Part shown: in pieces, positions 1 through 12,200 of the stretch
Numbering within the stretch: position 1 is the first letter of the stretch
How the letters are laid out: the number at the start of each line of letters is the position of its first letter
Assembly (NCBI GenBank): GCA_033239005.1
Contig: BSQZ01000036.1
Coordinates: 970,001-1,034,000, forward strand
Direction of reading: 5' to 3'
Length of the DNA stretch: 64,000 nt
Source: Lamellibrachia satsuma
Taxonomy: Eukaryota; Annelida; Polychaeta; Sabellida; Siboglinidae
Position numbers and translations under genes: made by a program
Notes under the pieces: model-generated
Told to the model about the DNA's origin: nothing
The model's database searches: none
The model's input: only the letters and a program-made list of their open reading frames with translations

Positions 1-1893
1 AAAGCCAACTAGGCCGAACCTGGAATTAGCAAAACAAGTCATGCAGAACCACAACTAATGAATGCTTATGCATGCTACAACTGAAAGGTAACACTGATTC
101 CTGATAAAAACGTTAGGCCAGAACATGTTGACAGAGTGTGCTGTTGCAGTCTGGGCCCTCAGTGCAACGGTCACAGTCCTCACTGTGAGGTCTAACTGAA
201 GCCACACCTACCTTGGAATCTCTTGAGGTATGCCGTGACTACAGAAGTGGGATAGAAACAGTCAAAGTATTGCTGCGACATGACTCGGACTCTTCGCGTA
301 ATGTCAGTGTAACTTGCACAGCTGTCACTGACACTGACTAATTTTTAATGACTATCCCTGACTAATTAAACCTACAGGAAACCCAGGATGCACACTGATC
401 TTGCGCACATCTACTCCACCATATAAATCAATTATCTATCTAGAGTTGTGCCCCAGTCCAGTGTTATGTAGGGCTATGACATATGGCTAGTGATCTGTGA
501 TTTTGTCTCACTTAAGTGACTAGTCATTCAGTATTTCCAAGTACCTGTTGGTTTTATTGTGATATTACCACTGTAAGGTTTAGTGCAGACAGTTTAACAG
601 TCTAGTTCTTAATTGTTTGTGCTTGTCACAAAACTAACTGTTTATTTCTAAGTAATATCATTGATGCACAAAGTGTTTATTATACTGTAGTGACATTTTG
701 ATCATGTGGTAACTAGTTGTAATGTTGTGTAACTATGGGAATCTTGCCATATTTACATAGCCATTTATATCTGCTGCTGTATGAGTACACCTTTCAGAGA
801 AAAATACAAGAATCTGCTGCCCTGGAATACATGGGAGGTAACGAAACATTTCCATACACCCAGGAAACCGGATAAGTTAGTACAAAGCCATGTCTGATGA
901 TTTCAAAGAGGCGGCAACCTGCTCAGGTGGACAGATAGAGACGGCAAAAACTCACCTGAGAATCTGCCAGTTGGCATGAAAGCTGGACGGTGCAAACAGA
1001 CAAGACAACGTTGTTATGACACACCCAAACAACACATGACAACATTAGAAGTGTCAATCTTTCTGCAATTCCTGTATCCTCACAATTCAACAAGATTGAC
1101 ACAAAAAACCAGATGGCAAGGGGACAACGACGCAGTAGGCTCATCGAGAGTGCAACATTATGCGACCTGAATTCTGAGATACACTGTATGTGTCAATTTT
1201 TTTTAAACATAGTTATCATGCTGCTAGCATTTACACAATCAGTAGATAATTTGCTTTGTTCCAATTCGTCAAGCTTCCTGGATTAAAAAAAAATTCACAG
1301 AATTTGAAATATGAAATGTCAAAATGACCTCCAAGAACTGACCCACAATTGATATAAATGGACACTGACAAGGGCAGCAGCATAGCTTCTTGGAAGAGGA
1401 CTCCTGAAAGATTGATATCTATGTAATATGTGCAGTGTACACAACCTGTACAGTGCACATACACATGAATACACTTGGTGTACATAAGTTAATATTGGCT
1501 AACAGTAGATATCTCTTGTGTGATACTTTTATTAATTGTTCATTCATTAAAACTCCTCAATTCAGTAAAAGAGAATGTACTTTTGTTAAAATCGAAATAA
1601 TTGACTTTGCAAAAATGTGATTAGCATTAAGACATAGCCCTAGACGACAGACTTGTCAAACATGAAACACTGTAAGGCTTCACGGTGAGATATGTCAGCA
1701 TTAACACACAACTTATCCCTAAAGGAAGATGCATGTCCCACGCTGCAACATAGTCAACACAGACCTACTTATGTTAAGTAGTAAGCTTAACACTGGACAT
1801 GCTAGGCCTTACACACACACACTCCATTAGACAACTCACATGCAACCTGTCACCTCAGTTACCTCACTTAACATGACTGACTATGACACGTAC
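1..1893. other. 3' side of CARMIL; terminal exon not identified
   Basis: The last CARMIL exon should lie here or before base 1. Two 27-bp minus-strand candidates have an acceptor, the right phase and a donor: about 955-981 (AFMPTGRFS) and about 213-239 (VTAYLKRFQ). Neither is recognisable and neither carries a stop. Positions 1080-1160 resemble a LINE tail. No other gene is seen. Confidence 0.5.
1080..1162 (-). mobile_element. LINE 3' tail fragment
   Basis: The minus strand resembles the 3'UTR following the RT remnant at 36.2 kb: a cucgaugagcc-like block, then a ttgccatctgg block and an aatcttgtt end. Strong local similarity, short, with no coding part. Confidence 0.5.
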
Positions 1894-2016
1894 CTGGTTT
1901 GGGAGGGTGCGTTGGTTTGGAGGGCTTCGGTGCCAGTGGTGGAGGTGGTTTGGTTCTCACACTGGGGACAGGTTTCGGCTTTGATGAATCGTCTTCCGAC
2001 GGAGACGCTCTCACCA
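1894..2016 (-). CDS. CARMIL: CARMIL exon 35 (proline-rich region)
   Basis: Residues 1371-1411. Contains [20 protein letters not shown] and SKPTHPPKP, the proline-rich tail expected near the CARMIL C-terminus, where SH3 domains such as that of myosin-I bind. Acceptor tttcag, donor gtacgt, ends phase 1, so at least one more exon must follow. Confidence 0.9.
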
Positions 2017-3183
2017 CTGAAAACAATGCCCATGGCAGCGTCACAATAGTTTTTAATTTGTTCACTCAAACAACAAATCAATCTTCCCCTTTTTGCAACT
2101 ATCTTGACTGAATCTGGAACAACTGCAAATATATTCACGTTTTAAATCGCAAAGGTGCATTGTTACTGCTTATTATGATATATCTACTAAGAAGATTTAT
2201 GTTAAATTGTCTTCTGGTGGATGTTTTTGCAATTTGTACAAGTAAATCTACATAACATCTGAACACCTGGCATTTTCAAAGCTTTAATCTCAAGGTAAAA
2301 AGACGACTATGTTACTTCCATGTACTTTTTTGTTTCCATATTTAACCATCATAACAAGCCTGAAAACACGAGGAATCTGGCAATGTCTTTCCATTATTTC
2401 CATCTAGAATCTTGCGTACTGAGACTACTGTTACATGGTGCCTCTGCTTTAGGGCATATATATATGTAACTGAAGTAAGGAGATGCCTACCAGAGCCAGC
2501 GCTAGAGCGCAACATCACTGATGGAGCTCTGGTCTTCTGTTCTTCCGATTGCTGTCAACATAAACCCCAATAGTCATGTCACTGCAGCAGACATGCTAAC
2601 ATATGCCATAAATAAAACTACTTAATCCTGTCTAGATGAAATAAGCCTGGAACAAAACAAATAGCAATGTCCCACCATAAAAATCCCCCCAAAACAATGA
2701 AAATGAGAATACAATACTCTGTACATGAAAATAAAATAAACTTTCGATAAAACCAGTTTTATTTTTTTTATTTTAATTAATGTTACTAGTAATTAATTGG
2801 TGACCTTATGCAAATTACACTGTTTTTATCAGTAATCAAACTCAGGGTAGGTACAAAAGTAATACAATATATTCAATATTTCATACAAAAGTTGAAAAAT
2901 TTTACCGTTTGAAAATCAGACTCATTTACATAACAGTAAGGGTAATGTTAATTAAATTTTCAAAACAAAGTCTGGAATGTTCCATAATACAATTTGCTTG
3001 TTTAAAACTAAGTTGTGAACTTTGTAATGTAAGACAGTGGTGTCTAGATTTAATGTTTTTTTTCTGTTCCGTCATCATTTGAACCTTACTACAAGAACAC
3101 AGTTAGGTGATGGTAACTAGGGTGTCAAACTAAATGGTCAAATAAAAATGTTAAATGAATACCTATTTGTATATATCTATATA

Positions 3184-3255
<72 letters not shown>

Positions 3256-6200
3256 ATTATTCAGGCTATTCAAAGAAAAATTATAAATATAATAATATAA
3301 TAAAATACAATATTTATATAGCACCATAATCACCTAGTGGTCTATGGCAATGTACAATAGTCTAACAATGAATATATAAATAAAACAACAATACAACTAA
3401 AAACATACATGTAATTAAATAACTAAAATAATATATTAGATTAAAACTGCTTCCTCAAGTTAGCCTATCGCAAATCCGGTTCATTGGTTTCGAAATATGT
3501 AGTGTGTGAATAGTTTATATAACATCCGCAGTTGATTTAATAAAAAAACGCCTATTTTTGTTCAAATCATCGAAAGTCATTAGATATAGTAAGGATCAAA
3601 ATAGTGGATATCCAAAATGGTAAACAATGTGTGGGTCAATGCTGGTCATGGGCGTGACCTCCATCCTCTCGCCAATCACACGACAAGGTTACACAATTTC
3701 ACCAAGGAACAAAATCGTGATTTTTCAGCATTTTGATTTTCACTTCAGTAAATGCTTGAACAAGCATTAACTAATTTAATAGTTTGTCTGATGAATTCAC
3801 AGAAACTACATACCAAAGTTGCACAAATGAGCTAGCATGTTGTAGTGGATACTAGGTAGGTTTTGGCAAACTTAATTTGAAATGAGACTAGCAAAAAATC
3901 GAACTGATTAAGCACCTTTAAGGGCAATACAACTAAAAGTAAACATTGAATTAAATAATAAAAATAATAAATACAATTAAATTAAGGCAATACAACTCAA
4001 ATATATATGGAATTAAAGAATTAAAATAATAAATTAAATCAAACGGAATTAAATAGTAAAAAATAATAAATAAATAAAATAAATGCTATGGCAACAGTGT
4101 GGCTGACTGACCTTTGCCATTATGGTTGACCTCCTGGCTTTCATCTCGGCCAGCATTGCCCCGCCCCCTCCTCCCATCATGGGAACCCCAACCCGGGACA
4201 TCACGGGCGTCACCCTGGTGGCGCTTACTGGTTCCTTTTCTGCGTCATCCTCCCCCTTCTCTGACAGACAAGGGCACCACTCGTGTCAAATAACATTCTC
4301 ATGTGAACCAACAAAAGCGTCATTAGAAATACACACGTTGAGAAATATAATGAAGAGTGTCACAAGACAAATATGAAAATAATCTTTAAAATGTGACCAC
4401 ACATAGGAGTTAAGATGACCATGGACAGTCTTCCATTAAACACCTACAAATCATTGAGCCCATCACAAATCAGGTTTGTTGATATTGAAATATGTAGTGC
4501 GTGAATAGTTAATATGTGCAGTCAGTTTAACAAGAGTGCATACTTTTTTTAATTATTAATTAATGTTCCTTTTTACAAAATTTTTACCACATCCAATAAA
4601 AAATGTCATAGTTTGTACGATGATTTAAAAAAAATTTTATAAGAAATTTGCACAATTGAATTGTTGCAGTGGAAAATATATAGGTTAAATTTTTTGGCAA
4701 AATGATTCTGAAATGAGACGAACAAAAAAGTCAAATTGAGGAGGGCCAATAAACAAACAAAAAAAGTATGAATATTTAATTTCACTTAGTTTTTACTTTA
4801 GATTACGAAATAATTATTATAAAAGTGTGGAACCTTCTTCCTTGTCAGACTTCTTCTCCATGTCTTTTGGTGGAACTTCCCTTTCAAGGGAGCATCTTCC
4901 CTCTGGGGTGCCAATGGGAGAGGGCTGGCCTGCAATTCTGGTCCCTCTCACTGGTTTCTCTGCAATGTTCTTCCGGCCGAAAAAGTTTGAGATCCCAGCT
5001 GCGATCCTGCAAGTAACACAAAATCACAAAAAACTGTGTCACTGTACGTCAACATAAAGGCAATTACGCATAGCTACATATATGTGTCATTATGTGTCAA
5101 CATAAAGACAATGACATACAGCTACAGATCTGTCTCATTATGTGTCAACATAAAGACAATGACACACACAGCTACATGTGTCATCATGTGTCAACATAAA
5201 GACAATGACATACAGCTACAGATCTGTGTCATTATGTGTCAACATAAAGACAATGACACACACAGCTACATGTGTCATCATGTGTCAACATAAAGACAAT
5301 GACACAGCTACATATCTGTGTTGTTATGTGTCAACATAAATACAATGACACACAGCTACATTATGTGTCAACATAAAGACAATGACATAGCTACATATCT
5401 GTGTCATTATGTGTCAATATAAAAACAATGAAACAGCTACACATCTGTCATTATATGTCAACATAAAGACACATACCTACATGTGTCATTACGTGTCACT
5501 GTATGTAAATATAAACACAATGAGACACAGCTACAGACTAGTACCAACATCAAGAAGACACATAGGAACAGATAAGTATCAACATAGAGATTATATAAAA
5601 TCATACCCTTTCCCATCAGCCTTGTTGCCAAATGGAGACCACCCCTTCTTCCGCGCTGCCTCCACCTTGGCACTAAACACACAACACAAGCCACATTCAG
5701 TGTGTGTCAACTCACGCTGCACTCATAATAACAGAAGCATCTAACTTAGATAGCACAGATGATGCTGATAGCAAACATATAATTAAAACAACACATCCGT
5801 TGGATCTTTCCTTACAGCAACACAGTACGACCCCTCCAAACAGACACCCCACCCAGGTGATACCAGTCGCTTGGGGGGGCTCTTTAAAAGGGTCCTACTG
5901 TACTCGACGCAGATCTTCACAATGTACATCATTTATATTTTAGAAACATGGGATAAAACTATACTATTATGGTCTTTACATCATAGGTAACAAAACATGT
6001 GATTGTCTATCATTGATGGGGACATCATAGCAATGACAATAGCGATCATAGTGACACACATGTGAACACGTATGCATCAATTCCTTAGCTACAATAATTA
6101 TTATAAATACAGCTCTCTTAGTTGCTTCACTAACTCTTTGGAATTCATTCAATGTAATGTTTGGTCAGCACATAACATTATAAAATGTTGGCTTCATGTG

Positions 6201-9200
6201 AAGACTTATCTCTTTTACTGCGCCCACCCTCCTTTCACTGCGCCCACCCTCCTTAGCTCCATAGCATGTCATCCATCTATTGACAACTTTGACAGTGTAT
6301 ATCGATTTCAAGATTACCTAACTCTTCTATTTCAATGTGCCTCCGAGATTGGGTTTTCAAGGATTTAGGCATGATAGAAGTCTTCATATTATTATTATTA
6401 TATAAACAGAGACTATTTACACAAACAAACCTTTTAAAGAGAGGGAAAGTCATAAACCTCGAAACGATAGAAATAATGACTGTTGTGGTCAGGACTGAGG
6501 AAAGTGGCGTGCAATTGTTTCCACCCTATGTGATGCCTGGTGTAAAAGGACAGAAGAATTTTACTTACTTAATATGAATGATTTAAAAAATCTAACTACT
6601 CCATTTAAAAATATTCTTAATCATAAACAGTACTGAATTTACTTGTATATTTTTGTTTTAAACTCATGATCCTTAGGAAGATAAAATGTATATTTTATAA
6701 GGTTCACCGTGAATAAAAAATTGTATTATTAAAAAGAAGAAGTTTGACACATGCCCACGCTCATGCACACACACACACATCCTGATAAAATACCCACTTT
6801 TCTTCCCTAGTCTTTGCGTCATCCACAGTTTCCCCTGCCACCCCGTTAGGCTTGTCTGCATTCTCCGACACAGAGGGCAGCTTCTCAAAGAAGCCGGTCA
6901 CACCGTCCTCTGGAGTGGGAGTCGGCTCGTCCAGGATGGCACGGCTGACCGCTCGGTTTTTCGGCCGACGTGGCCGCAGTTTGCCGAGATGTTCCAGCTT
7001 GGGGGCGCCACTCTCTGCTGGAGGCAGGTCTCCGATGGGAGGGAGTGAGCCGGTCGACGGGGCATCGCTGAATGGAGTGCTATCTGTAGACAAGACATAA
7101 ACCACATCTCTCTATCAATTCCACTGACTGACCACGTCACATCAACCTCCACATTGAGACCAGACTTGCTGTAAGGACCAGGTCTGTTGTTCCTCTTAGT
7201 GCCAACATACCCCATCTTTTGACTCATATTTGACTCATATTTCCAAAACATTGTTCTAAATGGTGTATTGTGCGCTTTAGATATATTTAACGCATGGAGT
7301 GGTATCACCTTTGTAATCAGCAAAGCAGACCGTGAATTTGTTAAACCAACTTGCTTGTTGTGCAAAAAGTTTGGTATGACTACTCTAATGGGTCACACAT
7401 ATACGCAATTCATTGAAATGTCATTTAACTTGTACTGTTAATCATACAAAGATGCATTCTTGCCATTATATAAAACAATGTAAGAACACATCTTGACTAC
7501 GTCATAGCAGTATGGTATCCTTAAAAAACACATTAGTGCCATAGAAAACATCCAAAGAATAGCAACGAAAGAATTACCAGGTATGAGAAACTTAATTTAT
7601 ACAGAACATTAAAATCACTAAAACTACCCTCATTAGCATGTAGACGTCTATGAGGTGACATGATTGAAGATTTCTTAAATTATACAGTCTATATGACATT
7701 GAATCTTCACCTAAACTCTTAAAATGGGATGATGCATCCTTCAGGACATAGAGGGCATACTAAAAAATTATTTACTCAAAGAGCGAAAAAAAATATAAGG
7801 AAAAAATGCTTTTTCCATCAGAGTGACTGATCCTTGGAATTCCCTCCCGGAAACAGTTGTTCAGTCAAAATCTATAAATACTTTTAAAATCTGCCTGGAC
7901 CATTTCTGGCCCAATCAGGAAATTCTATATAATTTGAAGCACCTTTAAAAAAAAGAACCGAAATTCTTAAACTATTAATAAATGACAATGAAGATCTGAT
8001 CAATGAGGAGTCACAAGAATCCTGTGATGAGAAACATCCTAAGGTAAGGTATGATATGTGTTGCTGCCTCGCATTCCATAAGGTAAGCATTATACAGAGC
8101 TTGCAAACATTCCGACTGGTTTAAAGTGTTTGGGTCATGGAAAGCGGTCCCACAACCACTGCAAGCTGTGCATGGTCAACTCTATCTGTGACCGAACACA
8201 AGTATCAACCTTTGTTCTCATTGTTCTAGTTGTTTCCAGCACTGGGCAACGTTCTTAACTGACTAGTTACTACAACTGTATGGTGTTTCGAGGTCTCATT
8301 CAAGTAGCCACCCTTTTACAGAACATTATTGCCATGCAGACCTTTATATGCTGGTATTGAGAGTGGTCACTGCCAGTGTGCATGTTGTTCTCAATCGTTC
8401 TTTTACGTCCCCAATTAAATGAGACGGGTCCACCATTTAACATGATCATCCGAGTCACGAAAGATACACAGTCTCCAATGTTGAGAGCCAGGTTTTTACA
8501 CCAAGCATAGACATGCCTGGTCTGGGTCTTGACCTCAGAACTCCAGCATGTAAAGCGGATGTGCTAACCACTACACTACCACGCCTCTTTGGGTAAGGTA
8601 GTGGTGATGTTTTAGAATCACACTGAATTATGTCACAGTGGTCAATTAATTAATTAAAAATTAATGTCACCTACATATGGCCCAATCACAGATGATCTAA
8701 CATCTGGGCCTGTGACGACTGGTTGTGGACCAATCACAGTTGATCTAACATCTAGGTCTGTGGTGACTGTTTGTGGACCAATCACAGTTGATCTGGCAAT
8801 TAATATTTAGTAAATGTTGCATCTCGTTTAAATTTTTAAATCACAAATATCAAAATATTTGTAGTTTATCACACATTTGATATTCCTGAAGATGTAAACA
8901 CATATAGCATACTGCACTTTACATACAGACCTAAAAAATCCTCATTTGCATGAGCTACCACAATGAACATCTAGTGATGTTCTGGGATGTCTTGATGTGG
9001 ACAGAAACAAAGGTTAAAATATATATGATATACACTAATTTGTACCAGCTTGTTTTAAACAATGACATCTGATCGCAAAAACATGAGACTAGGTGGTGAT
9101 GAAGTGCATAGGCAATGTGGGGTTAGCATTCACCCTCACCCCTGAATATACAACCCCCTGTCTGACGCACTAGAAGCTACTCCAAGCCGCAAGTCTCCAC

Positions 9201-12200
9201 TGACCTCTGCTGTCGAACGAACTGTTGACAGTGCTGCCATCTGGAGTGTCGACACTGTCTAGAGTGTTGTCGCTGCTTTCTCCAGTGGAGAATGCTGATG
9301 TTAGGTAGAATAGTGCATGTTAGTGCATGGCAGTGCAGTCAAGTAGTGCTTGTGGAAGCTCACCATACACACTATCACGTTTCTTCATAAATATCACATT
9401 ATCTGCAATGCAGGCTCATATAATACTCACTACCTAATGAACAAGCCTATTTTCAACGCTATCACTTATCATAAATTATCTCTGAAGACAACTCAAGTTT
9501 AGATAATCATTTTAAACAATCACTACCTCTATGCATATTGTTCCAGCAACAAAGCAATTTAACGATCATTTGCAACATTGAAACAACCATTGTCCTTCAA
9601 ATAAACACATAGCAAGACAGCAATTAATGACAGACAGAAACGTAAGAGGAACAACACAGAAAGCCACATCAATTGTTCATAGCTGGGCAGGATCATTTTC
9701 TATACAAGCTAACGTTTGTACGCTTGTAACATTCTTTGCACGCACCTAGTCATGCAGAATACATATTAGTACTTACTCTCTGCAGCATGCATTAGTAACA
9801 CTCTACAATTAACTGATGGGATCTCTGAGAGTATATTGTCTAGAAAGAAGAACAAACCTAATTTCACTAGCAAATTGATAATTAAATAAAAAGGGTTAAT
9901 ATTGGTGCAGAAGCGTACAGAATGTTGGAGGTTTTTGGGATGGTGAAGGTTGTAGAAGCTCTTGATATGGCTCCAACCACACAAAGAAAACAAGAAAGAA
10001 AAAGCACATGCAGTTGCACACAGATGAGCTATGTAGATGCTGAAGGTTTATGGTATGGCCAATGTTGTAGGAAGCCTGTGATATGGTTCCGACCATATCA
10101 CAGGCTGGCTCACTCCAAGCATGCAGGGCAGGAGGACATCAACATAGCTGTCCACTCCAAGCATGCAGGGCAGGAGGACATCAACATAGCTGTCCACTTC
10201 AAGCAAGCAGGGCAGGAGGACATCAACAGAGCTGTCAACTCTGTGCATGAAGGACAGGAGGACACCAACAGAGCTGTCCACTCCAAGCATGCGGGGCAGG
10301 AGGACATCAACAAAGCTGTCCACTTCAAGCATGCAGGGCAGGAGAGCATCAACAGAGCTGTCAACTCTGTGCATGAAGGACAGGAGGACACCAACAGAGC
10401 TGTCCAGTCCAAGCATGCGGGGCAGGAGGAAATCAACAGAGCTGTCCACTCCAAGCATGCAGGGCAGGAGGACACCAACACTGCAAGTCCACCCCAAGCA
10501 TGCAGAAAGAGCAAAACATCCTCAACACACCTGCTTCCCCCTCCGACTGCCTCTCTTTCTCCAACTGCCTCTCCTCAGAATCCCTCTCCCTCTCATCTTC
10601 CCTTTCCTCCCTATTAATTGACACATCCGAACACGTCCTTTCCATGAATGATGCATCAATGGCAGTGACCGATATCGTTCTTTCCAGTGCATCTATTACA
10701 TCTTCCGTTGCCGAGGTAGTCTTTTCCACTGTTTCAGTGAACACTGCCGGTGTTGTCTTTTCCTTCGCGTCATCCGTTAGTGACACAGTGCTCTCTGACA
10801 AGGCTGATGTCGATTGTTTGTGCTCACTGTGTTTGCGACGCTTCATGCGCGGTGCCGGGACAGGGGCACAACCACCTACAGAGGGCGTCGTGCCAGCCGG
10901 CGACACGCTCGGGCCAACACTGCTAGTATTGTTCTCTTGACAAGGGCTAGGTGGTGCCTCGTTCTCTGGACATGGGCTAGGTGGTGCCTTGGTGGCACTG
11001 AGATCGGATTTAGTGGTAGTGGCAGCCTTCCGTAAGGCCTTTTTAACCTCTTGTGCATCTAGAATAGACAGTGCAAGCAGAGCAACAGGTCATAGACACC
11101 CGAGGATAAATCACTGAAGAGCCACCACAAGAGATGTGAATGTGCAATGTGAGTACTGGCTAGTTTAGGGACACGTGAAGCATATGTTAAATATTCATGA
11201 AAGAGTCTGATATACAAGACTAGCTCAGCATGGTTTAATATATGGCAGGAACACTGATGAATGAGTATGTATCATGTGCTTCTAAACACGCCAGCACTGT
11301 GAATATGTTACAAAGGAATTCTCCTGTGAAACTGTTAGGAAATTAACTTTCCGTTAAAAAAGAACAGCAGAATGTTTTCACAGAGTTACATTTAATCAGT
11401 GCACAGACGTGGGTTATCACTGGTTAGAAGTGAGCCGCTTGAGAGAAGTAATGCTCGTTGTACAGGCTTGGTGCAGTGAATGGCTAAACCTAATCAACCA
11501 TGTATACTTTAACCACTCAGCCATCCTTTCCACAGATCACTAGCTCAACCAACTGAAAGCATATCGTCTGATCACTGTCATCGGAAAATTACATTATAAA
11601 CTATATCTATTCTAAGATCTTGACTAAACAGATAAGTTTACATGAACCATAAGTTTTTCATTAAACTTATCAGTATTTGTTTAATTTTAATGTTTCACCT
11701 GGAACATGAGGTTTATATTGCGTGCTGACCAGCAAGGTCGATATTCATAACAGATGACAATCAAATTATATTACAAAATTGTGGTTTATCAAAAACATTT
11801 CGGCTTTCAAGAAGTTGGAATAAATACAGTTTTTATTATAGTTTATATTTTACGATAAAAATAATCAGACTTTGTACTTTCGATATATGTTGCTTATGAC
11901 ATACATAATCTACAGAACTAGCACCAATGTGGGCATGATTAGACAGGACTGCGAGAACTGCTTTTCGTCTGCCCAGTTGTCAGTGGGGAATGCTGGACAC
12001 ACGAGGAACAAGATGTTCACCGATGCCCACAGTAAGCACTCACCTATGACTGACTGCGGTCGCAGGCGGCGACTGTACAAAGACTTCTTCTTATCTGACA
12101 ACTTGGATGACTGCACAAACAAGCAAGTCTGCTATAAAACCAATACTATCGATATATCATTATTACTATTAATTATATTACTAAAACAATGTTGAAACTA

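Noticed and set aside
8515..8588. Functional tRNA gene
   Set aside because: A- and B-box-like sequences are present, but the cloverleaf is degenerate and a SINE tail follows.
9922..10617. 231-codon ORF with 14-residue repeats
   Set aside because: Follows from a 42-bp tandem array that stays open in several frames on both strands; it also overlaps CARMIL exon 28 antisense.
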